Shown piece by piece: positions 8,301 through 13,052 of a DNA stretch of 13,052 nucleotides. Numbering within the stretch: position 1 is the stretch's first letter; every line of letters starts with the position of its first letter. The stretch is from CAZHGD01 sp964531735 (GTDB lineage Bacteria > Armatimonadota > UBA10988), in NCBI GenBank assembly GCA_964531735.1, contig CAZHGD010000202.1, positions 1 through 13,052 of the forward strand, given 5' to 3'. The notes beneath the pieces are model-generated. The model was not told where the DNA came from. It did no database searches and worked only from the letters and a program-made list of their open reading frames with translations. A program made the translations under genes and the position numbers.

Positions 8301-9267
8301 CGTCCACCAGGCGCACCGTCATGGGCAGCGACCGCGGCAGCGCGCCGAGCCGACCGCCGACCCCGAAGTGACCGTCGTCGCTGATGGTGCCGACCGCCTC
8401 GAGCGCCATACCGACCTTGCTCGACACGCGGCTGCTGGTGAAGTAGCCGAGGACGCTCGCGCTGGTCAGCGGCAAGGCCACCTGGTTACGCTGCATCATC
8501 GGGTGGCCGAAGCCGATCACGCGGTCGCCGTCGCGCCAGGTGACCGTACCGATGGCGGTCATCGAGACGTCGCCCGAGACCAGTCCGACTCCCATGGCGG
8601 CGCCCGGCTCGATCTCGGCCCGCCCGGCCGCGGCGCCGCCGGCGCCGCCCTGCAAGGCCGTCAGGTGGTAGGGCCGCAGCAGCGCGTCGAGTGCGGCCAC
8701 GCCGCGCGGCGACATGCCGGCGACCATCACCGGTGTCGACAGCGGCGTGACCACCAGCGTATCGCTGGTGGCCGTCTCGGCGACCGGCTGGACGCTGTCG
8801 GCCACCTGCACCCGGCGGTAGCCGCTGGCCGCGGCCAACGGCGCCGACAAGGGCAGCGTGCGCTGCGCCGTGCGGCCCGACACCGCGGGACTGCCGTTGA
8901 GCATGTTCTCAATCGGCGTGATGAAGCCGATGGGCTCCAGCGAGAACTGCGGGCCGTAGGCGACGGCGCCAATCAGCTTGCCGTCGATGTAGACCGGACT
9001 GCCGCTCATGCCGGCGACGATGCCGCCGCCGCGCTTGATCACCGGGCCACTGGTCATGCGGAACATAATCCAGTCGCCGTCGAGATCGGCCTTGGTCAGC
9101 ACGCCGAGGATGTCGACGTCGAACCGCTCGATGGTGGTGCCCTGGAAGACGGTCAGGCCGTGGCCGGTCATGCCCGGCCGAATGGCCGCGACCGGCATCG
9201 TCTCCACCGCGTGACCCGGCAGCGTCAGCATCAGGGCCACCAGCAGGCCCAGCCGTATCCTGATCAT
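5341..9267 (-). CDS. Exported SpoIVB-type S55 peptidase domain protein with beta-propeller and Ig-like domains
   Basis: This 1308-residue protein has a signal peptide (RIRLGLLVALMLTLPGHA, cleavage near residue 20). Residues about 25-370 form an S55 peptidase region: GGGIVAGMSGSPVYIDG with the SpoIVB-like nucleophile Ser88, then VIGFGHP with His255. The two blocks occur in the opposite order to SpoIVB. The position equivalent to the SpoIVB catalytic Asp appears to be Ser73, so activity is uncertain. Residues about 430-580 are beta-rich. A Pro/Ala/Ser linker spans about 590-700. Residues 705-1010 are a propeller-like run of short repeats (CAPDGVYFATAPSGRLRRL, DGTLYLSGTNPGRIIRR). Residues 1015-1105 are a beta-sandwich containing ARYLQYRLKL. 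Two Ig/FnIII-like domains follow (1108-1208 and 1210-1308). Likely an extracytoplasmic processing or scaffolding protein. GGAG lies 5 bases before the ATG (complement of 9273-9276). It abuts the kinase gene and overlaps the GT2 gene. Function is inferred from domains only. Confidence 0.9.
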   Translation of the reverse strand: MIRIRLGLLVALMLTLPGHAVETMPVAAIRPGMTGHGLTVFQGTTIERFDVDILGVLTKADLDGDWIMFRMTSGPVIKRGGGIVAGMSGSPVYIDGKLIGAVAYGPQFSLEPIGFITPIENMLNGSPAVSGRTAQRTLPLSAPLAAASGYRRVQVADSVQPVAETATSDTLVVTPLSTPVMVAGMSPRGVAALDALLRPYHLTALQGGAGGAAAGRAEIEPGAAMGVGLVSGDVSMTAIGTVTWRDGDRVIGFGHPMMQRNQVALPLTSASVLGYFTSSRVSSKVGMALEAVGTISDDGHFGVGGRLGALPRSLPMTVRLVDADRGLTRTLNCRIADDDDLSAPLALSVAVDAVQTWVGMLPTSMYHVRTEVKCQGAPPVVRRQVGPVTGPPQQALLGDLAASLQTVLNNPFGRLPIEAVKVDLTVRRGDDSAVISRAYVDRAVVEPGETVRVELDLRRRRDGQVRHESIELKVPANATAGRTRLIVAGGAAEPTMRNALKLLAPPPQNTDQYLRAFAETDTDNQSLVVYLALPQADLAVRGETFPAPPPLLDELLSNSGTTDLARGQTAVRVAKPCDLVVLNGATAQIAIDGAPTGGSEGTPPAQPSSVQVLPELADPGPSRLRDATGPLSLWQRIGQTAAAVTGGDWSALAAKADDAPRPPRRPEPPKVDATKPTTSDSSTRSDSVPPGRATRSWLHRSAKDFLAGELRDLGVASDGGLMLGLGTKVLARGHEPLFWCADHDGQGRCYVGTGNNGELLRLTADGKLEVAWKAPEPVITAIVCAPDGVYFATAPSGRLRRLGADGKVTDVAATGATYVWRLLRTRAGALLAVTGRPARLLQIAGGRTTTLFESDCAHLLALAEATDGTLYLSGTNPGRIIRRCGTDTQVVAATGDAVAAMTVLDSGTVVYGDGNALHVLAANAPPRAIGPFDGPAITALLPTSLGLMVSVKAKNPAASSTLWVCDVPAEKRRRVAQIDSLAVTALAAVAPQQVIAFGSDAAQAVRLTLPAAAEGTFESAVLDAGAPARWGAIELGVEGAAGAAVTIETRSGNSAKTGDDWSGWANAAGRVNSPAARYLQYRLKLRAGPAGGPRVRTVRVYYVHLNLPPQVGIEAPGSGDTWRGKQAVRWKVVDPNGDQPLVTVYIRPEGATEWKVLAQEVPASQGKVDLDTKAWPDGRYRVRVVADDVLNNPDQPKQAEETSEVLVIDNTPPKVALGPVRVVGDQIELTAVLTDNLALRSAEWRLDGGTWLPALPQDGLFDSEVETVLVRTLHLKPGEHTIELRAQDAAGNWTEVKRPVTVPAKKGG

Positions 9268-10221
9268 CTATGCTCCCTGTGAGACGAGCGCGGCAATGGC
9301 GGCCTGGTCGGGCAGCGCCGGTATCACGCCGACGCGCGTCGTGGCCAGCGCGCCGGCCGCGTTGGCGAAGCGCAGAATGTCGCCCAACTGGGCAGTATCG
9401 GGTGCCAAGTGCCCTGTGTCCAGCAAGCGGTAGAGCAGCGCCGCCACGAAGGCGTCGCCGGCCCCGAGCGGGTCGATGGCCTTGACCGCGAAGCCCGGCG
9501 CCTCGGCGCGCGCGGTCGCCGTGCGGGCCACCGAGCCCGCCGCGCCGCGCGTCACCACCGCCACTCGCGGCCCGCGGGCGAGCAGGCGCGACAGGGCCTC
9601 ATCCTCGTTGGCGGTACCGCAGACCAGTTCCATCTCCTCGTCGGCCACCTTGACCACATCGGCCAGCGCGAGGCCTTCCTGTAGCAGCGGCGCGGCTTCG
9701 CCGGGCCGGTCCCAGAGTGGCGCCCGCCAGTTCGGGTCGAACGAGATCAGCGCCCCGGCCTGTTTGGCCAGCCGGGCCGCGGCCAAGGTGGCCTCGCGCG
9801 CCGGCGACCGGCTGAGGCTGACGCTGCAGAAGTGGAACAGGCGGGTCGTGGCCAAGTAGGTCGGATCGAGGTCCTCCGGACGCAACTCGGCGTCGGCGCC
9901 GGGGTTCCGCCAGAAGGTGATGTCCTTGCGCCCGTCGGCCCGCGTGGCCACGAAGGCCAGCGTGGTGCGGGCCGCCGCGCGAATGAGGTGGCGGGTGTCG
10001 ACACCCTCGGCCGCCAGCACGCCGGCCAGGTAGTCGCCGAACGGGTCACGCCCGACACAGCCGATGAACCCGGTGGCCAGGCCCAGGCGCTGCAAGCCCA
10101 CGGCCACATTGGCCGGGGCGCCGCCGGGCGCCTTGGTGAACGAGCCCGCCTCGCTCAACGAGCGGTCAGGCTCGGGGCAGACCAGGTCGATCAGCAGCTC
10201 GCCGAGTGTGATGGCATCCAA
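9268..10221 (-). CDS. PfkB-family sugar kinase, fructokinase-like (TTG start)
   Basis: The 317-residue protein phosphorylates a sugar with ATP in the cytoplasm. Family marks are ITLGELLIDLV at the N-terminus, APGGAPANVAVGLQRLG (31-47; PfkB signature 1), FDPNWR (161-166), and DPLGAGDAF (250-258; signature 2) with catalytic base Asp256 and anion hole GAG. The usual motif is DTxGAGD, so Pro251-Leu252 is a mild variant. ADGRKDITFWRNPGAD and the N-terminus are closest to fructokinases. 2-keto-3-deoxygluconate kinase is the main alternative. The start is TTG at 10219-10221, supported by GGAGAG 7 bases upstream (complement of 10229-10234) and by the family's usual N-terminus beginning right there. 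The stop TAG at 9268-9270 directly abuts the S55 start. The gene is 115 bases downstream of the GH4 gene on the same strand, suggesting a shared catabolic pathway. Confidence 0.92.
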   Translation of the reverse strand: MDAITLGELLIDLVCPEPDRSLSEAGSFTKAPGGAPANVAVGLQRLGLATGFIGCVGRDPFGDYLAGVLAAEGVDTRHLIRAAARTTLAFVATRADGRKDITFWRNPGADAELRPEDLDPTYLATTRLFHFCSVSLSRSPAREATLAAARLAKQAGALISFDPNWRAPLWDRPGEAAPLLQEGLALADVVKVADEEMELVCGTANEDEALSRLLARGPRVAVVTRGAAGSVARTATARAEAPGFAVKAIDPLGAGDAFVAALLYRLLDTGHLAPDTAQLGDILRFANAAGALATTRVGVIPALPDQAAIAALVSQGA

Positions 10222-10228
10222 CAGTCGT

Positions 10229-10234
10229 CTCTCC
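10229..10234 (-). promoter_or_regulatory. Ribosome binding site that sets the TTG start of the kinase gene
   Basis: The minus strand reads GGAGAG here, 7 bases before the TTG at 10219-10221. It decides in favour of a TTG start, because the conserved PfkB N-terminus ITLGELLIDLV begins only three residues after it. Confidence 0.7.
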
Positions 10235-10311
10235 GCCCTCCCGCGTTAGGTTGGCAAGCGCCGGGTGGTTTCCTGCGCGGGCGCGGTGACTCCGGTCGCT
10301 GCCGCGGGGCC

Positions 10312-10331
10312 GGCCGGCTCCACCACCGGCC
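10312..10331 (-). terminator. Weak GC hairpin after the GH4 gene
   Basis: GGCCGG at 10312-10317 and CCGGCC at 10326-10331 can form a 6-base-pair stem with an 8-base loop, starting just past the GH4 stop codon (10337-10339). There is no T-tract. It could attenuate or process the GH4-kinase transcript or be chance in GC-rich DNA. The 115-base gap also contains the kinase Shine-Dalgarno and no clear promoter. Confidence 0.25.
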
Positions 10332-10336
10332 TTCGC

Positions 10337-11617
10337 TTAGTCCTCCGGCGCCCAGAGCAGCCAGTCATCGGGAAACAGCTCGGGCCGCTCGCGCAGGGCC
10401 CGGGCCAACAGGCTGCGGGCCGTCTCCTCGTCGGGTAGGTTGGGCTCCAGGCACAACGCTTCGCAGAACAGCTCCAGATTGCCCGACCAGCACGCCTGCG
10501 CGGCCAGGTCCTGCTGCTGCGCGATGCGCGCGAGTTGCTCCTGCAAGGCCGGTGGCAGGGCGGGCGGCGGGTCGAAGTGCGGGCCCGCGCTGTCGACCGT
10601 CAGCCAGCCTTCGGCAATGGCGCCGACGGGCATGCCATTGGCTGGCGTGGCGAGCGGTGCGTTGTGGATGCCACGGTGTGGCTCACCGCCGAGCAGCGCC
10701 TCGATCACCTCGGCCACGCCTTCAGCGCTCGGTCGCAGGTCGGCGACGGGCGTGGTGCCGTCGGCCATGGCCCGCCGCCGCCGCGCCCGCTCGGCGCCCT
10801 GCGGACGGCGTGACTCGCCATCCCACAGGTGCAGACCGTAGGCTGCCAGCGTCGCCTCGTCGTTCAGCCCGCCGAAGAAGTCGCCGCAGTGCTGCGCTTC
10901 TAGAATCGGCATGGTGCCGTAGTGGTCCAGCAGCTCCAGGTTGAACCGCCAACCGCGGTGCTCCGGCGAGGCGGCCAGGAAATCGCGCAAGGCCGGCAGG
11001 ACATCGCGGTCGCCCAGGCGCAGTTCGGTCAGCCAGGCCAGGTGGTTGTTGCCGAACACCGTGGGCACGGGCAGTTCCGGCAGACCGAGCCATTCGGCGA
11101 ACGCATGGGCGCGGTTGACCGGTCCGTGGCAGAAGCCGACCGAGCGGACGCCGGCGCGGTCAGCCAGGCGCAGGATGAACGCCAGCGGGTTGGACAGGTC
11201 GAACAGCCACGCCTGCGGCGGCATCGCGCTGACCAGGCGGCGCGTCAGCGCCCCCATGCGCAGCGCCCGCAGCCAGCCGGCCGGGCCGATGGTGTCGATG
11301 TGCTTCGGCCAGAAGCCGTGGTCGCGCGCGTTGGCAAAGTCGGCCAGGTCGGCGGCCAGGCCGCCGTGGTTGGTGGTCAGCGTGACGAAGTCGGCCTCGG
11401 CCACCGCCTCTTCGAGCGTGGTGCTGCGCTGCACGGCCCAGTCGTGGCCGCCCTCGGCGGCGAGGCGCGCGGCGATGGCGGCCATATCGTCGAGGGCCGC
11501 GGCGTCGAGGTCGCAGAGCACCAGCCGCAGCCCGTGCCGCACGGCCACCGGATAGAGCGACCGCAGCAACGGCCCGCAGAAGTCATAGCTGCCCGCGCCG
11601 ACCAGCGTCACCTGCAT
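10337..11617 (-). CDS. GH4-family NAD-dependent glycosidase (CHG subgroup)
   Basis: The 426-residue cytoplasmic enzyme belongs to GH4, whose members cleave glycosides by a redox-elimination route using NAD+ and a divalent metal such as Mn2+. Visible marks: nucleotide loop TLVGAGSY (4-11), acidic VLCDLD at the end of the second strand (33-38, consistent with NAD), DLSNPLAFIL (140-149; Asn143-Pro144), GFCHGPVNRAHAF (161-173; metal ligand Cys163 with His164) and GNNHLAWLTELR (189-200; His192, probably the second metal ligand). The CHGx tetrad is, as I recall, the one seen in alpha-glucuronidase/galacturonidase-like members; phospho-glucosidases have CDMP or CNxP. Substrate is therefore tentatively a uronide or neutral glycoside. 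I chose ATG at 11615-11617 because VTLVGAGS starts the fold and AAGG/AGGA precede it. A 60-residue upstream extension runs through repeat sequence and is unlikely. It is the first gene of the minus-strand cluster. Confidence 0.88.
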   Translation of the reverse strand: MQVTLVGAGSYDFCGPLLRSLYPVAVRHGLRLVLCDLDAAALDDMAAIAARLAAEGGHDWAVQRSTTLEEAVAEADFVTLTTNHGGLAADLADFANARDHGFWPKHIDTIGPAGWLRALRMGALTRRLVSAMPPQAWLFDLSNPLAFILRLADRAGVRSVGFCHGPVNRAHAFAEWLGLPELPVPTVFGNNHLAWLTELRLGDRDVLPALRDFLAASPEHRGWRFNLELLDHYGTMPILEAQHCGDFFGGLNDEATLAAYGLHLWDGESRRPQGAERARRRRAMADGTTPVADLRPSAEGVAEVIEALLGGEPHRGIHNAPLATPANGMPVGAIAEGWLTVDSAGPHFDPPPALPPALQEQLARIAQQQDLAAQACWSGNLELFCEALCLEPNLPDEETARSLLARALRERPELFPDDWLLWAPED

Positions 11618-11886
11618 GGTGTCCTGCCTTGCCGCCGGAGCTTGGCGCAATGGGCGCGCGATCCTCCCCGCTGCCGGGCCGAAGGGCGGCCGCCCGAGGT
11701 AGGACGCGGTCGCCGACAGCGCCGGTGGCCCCGCCGCACGACCGGCTCGGCGAGCCGGCCCTACCTGTGCCCGCCCGCCGAAACACGCCCGTTGCACCTG
11801 TTACAAAACCATCATCCAACCCCGGCAGGTGCGCTCGTAGGGTTGGAGTAGCTAACAACAGACGTCGGCCGGTTGGGGAGACGAAC
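11618..11886. promoter_or_regulatory. Divergent intergenic region between the GH4 and WD40 genes
   Basis: This 269-base spacer separates divergent starts and should hold promoters for the GH4 cluster (minus) and the WD40 gene (plus). It contains a 12-base palindrome GGGCGGCCGCCC at 11684-11695 and a palindromic repeat copy at 11742-11758. The half near the WD40 gene (11790-11860) is noticeably more AT-rich, for example GTTACAAAACCATCATCC, which suits a promoter, but no -35/-10 pair is convincing. A good Shine-Dalgarno GGGGAG at 11875-11880 lies 6 bases before the WD40 ATG. Confidence 0.45.
11742..11758. repeat. REP-like palindrome sharing the CCGGCTCGGC core
   Basis: CCGGCTCG, a central G, and CGAGCCGG form a perfect 8-base-pair palindrome, followed by CCCTACC to 11765. 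The CCGGCTCGGC core is the same one found at 4089-4098 and 4179-4188, so this looks like a third member of a dispersed repeat family sitting in another intergenic spacer. Confidence 0.55.
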
Positions 11887-13052
11887 ATGACTCGCACGGC
11901 GTGGTGGGTCGTCCTGGCGCTGGCGTCGGTCGGCTGGGGCGAGGGGGCGAAGCCGGAGTTGCGGGTTGATACGGGTTCTCACGAATCACCAGCGTCGGCG
12001 GTACGCTTCATCGGCGACGGTGGTCTTGTCGCCACACGGAGCGTGGACGGTGTGGTGCGTGTGTGGGACACATCAACTGGCGAGAACAGGCGGACGCTAC
12101 GCCTGCACGAGCGCACCGGCACGGCAGCGCTCGATGTCTCACCCGATGGCCGGCTCTTGGCGGTCGGTGCGCGGCACGGCCTCGTGGCAGTCTGGGAAGT
12201 GGCGCGTTGGCGCGTTGTTCAGTCGTACCGAGCGCCCGGCTCTACGGGCGCTGTGGCGTTCACCGCAGACGGGCAACGCTTGCTCATGGCGCACTCCGTT
12301 GGTGTCGAGATGGTTGACTTGGCCACGGGTGCCCGAGCAGCCCTTGCTCCGCCGCGGCTAGGGGCACAGAGTCCGCCAAGGCCGTTCGTGATGGCCCCCT
12401 CACCAGATGGCCGGCTGGTGGCGACGGGCCATCTGCGGGCCGTCGTGCTCTGGTCGCTCGTCGGCGGCGAGGCGCGAGTGTACCCAGTGCCTGGCGGACA
12501 GGTCTTTGCGCTGGGTTGGCTGGACAGAGGGCGACACTTGGTAGCACACAGTTACGGTAGCCCGAGTCGGATCATCTCGGTCGACGCCGTATCCGGTGAC
12601 TGCCGAACCGCATGGACCGTGTGGGGCAACCTGCGCGGCATGGCCGCTTGTCAGGGCTGTGACACCGTCTGGGTCGGCCTTCGCCGGCGCGGCATTGCTG
12701 AGTGTCTGCTCGCAGATGGTCGGCAGCGACGCGTCGTTGCGCCGGAGAAGTGCATCGAGGCGATGGCTCTGTCCGCCGATCGCAGACAGCTAGCCGGCGC
12801 GACAGCGGACGGATCATGCATCCTCGTCGACTTGGCGACAGGCGCCGAACGCACACTGGGTGCACCGGCCGGCGGGCCTCTGATGGGTGTTGGCTGGCGC
12901 GGTAACGGCTGGGCGATTGGCGTTGCCTGGGGACGACCACCTAACTTTCTGCAGGGGCCCGGTCCTGCACTCGAATGGGCAGTTGCCATCGACCGCCTGC
13001 TAAGCAGCATGCCGGAGTTGTTGTCCACAGGGCGGGCGAATCCTGTCCGCGG
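11887..13052 (+). CDS. Exported WD40 beta-propeller protein (partial, runs off the right edge)
   Basis: The frame is open for 388 codons without a stop to the window end. The start follows GGGGAG by 6 bases. MTRTAWWVVLALASVGWGEGA is a signal-peptide-like N-terminus. Seven WD40-type units follow between about 36 and 322, for example FIGDGGLVATRSVDGVVRVW (41-60) with WD at 60-61, DVSPDGRLLAVGARHGLVAVW (83-103), PSPDGRLVATGHLRAVVLW (171-189) and ADRRQLAGATADGSCILVD (297-315), enough for one propeller. Only the first unit keeps a true WD dipeptide. After it comes GVAWGRPPNFLQGPGPALEW (345-364), which resembles a segment I associate with WD40-caspase (peptidase C14) fusions, but the rest is missing. 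G+C is about 60-65% by line counts, with more GTT, GCA, TCA and TTG codons than the neighbours, so it may have a different history. A propeller is a protein-interaction platform; its partners are unknown. Confidence 0.8.
   Translation, partial: MTRTAWWVVLALASVGWGEGAKPELRVDTGSHESPASAVRFIGDGGLVATRSVDGVVRVWDTSTGENRRTLRLHERTGTAALDVSPDGRLLAVGARHGLVAVWEVARWRVVQSYRAPGSTGAVAFTADGQRLLMAHSVGVEMVDLATGARAALAPPRLGAQSPPRPFVMAPSPDGRLVATGHLRAVVLWSLVGGEARVYPVPGGQVFALGWLDRGRHLVAHSYGSPSRIISVDAVSGDCRTAWTVWGNLRGMAACQGCDTVWVGLRRRGIAECLLADGRQRRVVAPEKCIEAMALSADRRQLAGATADGSCILVDLATGAERTLGAPAGGPLMGVGWRGNGWAIGVAWGRPPNFLQGPGPALEWAVAIDRLLSSMPELLSTGRANPVR

Noticed and set aside
7867..9282. 471-residue open frame on the plus strand
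   Set aside because: It is antisense to the S55 gene and rich in His/Arg/Gly/Ala with no motif. The minus-strand frame carries GMSGSPVY and a signal peptide.
11618..11797. 60-residue N-terminal extension of the GH4 protein
   Set aside because: It reads through the palindromic repeat, has no homology-like pattern, and GH4 enzymes start almost directly with the nucleotide-binding strand VTLVGAGS.
11792..11858. Promoter for the WD40 gene (TTGCAC, TACAAA and TAACAA-like boxes)
   Set aside because: None of the boxes pairs with a partner at 16-18 bases with good consensus on both sides, so I do not call a specific promoter.
12284..12547. 87-residue open frame on the minus strand
   Set aside because: It is antisense to the continuous WD40 reading frame that starts at 11887 and has no motif of its own.

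Overview
This is a very GC-rich bacterial chromosome segment (spot counts of 60-base lines give about 68-80% G+C in most genes). It carries six complete protein genes, one tRNA gene, one protein gene that runs off the right edge, and a doubtful gene end at the left edge. The content (large exported proteins with carbohydrate-binding, SpoIVB-type S55 peptidase, beta-propeller and Ig-like modules, unusual glycoside hydrolases, and short GC-rich dispersed repeats) fits a free-living heterotroph of a poorly cultured phylum such as Armatimonadota or Planctomycetota. No marker gene here fixes the phylum, so that is an inference only.

Left edge (1-224): the possible last 24 codons of a gene, then a tRNA-Lys(CUU) gene preceded by a sigma-70-like promoter. 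From 225 to 4023 there are two divergent genes sharing a 103-base gap: a cytoplasmic GH20-like TIM-barrel hydrolase on the minus strand and an exported 928-residue glycoside-hydrolase-like protein with a carbohydrate-binding module on the plus strand. Positions 4024-4360 hold no gene. This convergent spacer is packed with copies of a GC-rich repeat, including a perfect 32-base inverted repeat.

From 4361 to 11617 four minus-strand genes read in the order GH4 glycosidase, PfkB sugar kinase, S55-peptidase/beta-propeller/Ig protein, GT2 glycosyltransferase. The last three are tightly packed: the kinase stop codon abuts the S55 start codon, and the S55 stop overlaps the glycosyltransferase start in an ATGA. 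They therefore look co-transcribed and translationally coupled. The GH4 enzyme and kinase suggest intracellular use of a sugar or uronic acid. The S55 protein and glycosyltransferase point to the cell envelope. Why these sit together is not obvious from the sequence.

Right edge (11618-13052): a 269-base divergent spacer with another palindromic repeat copy, then an exported WD40-propeller protein that is still open at the window end. Its G+C and codon choice are visibly lower than those of its neighbours.

The most interesting objects are the S55 protein, whose peptidase blocks appear in permuted order relative to SpoIVB and which is fused to a propeller, and the repeat cluster at 4087-4318. 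I see no CRISPR array, transposase, phage gene or toxin-antitoxin pair.
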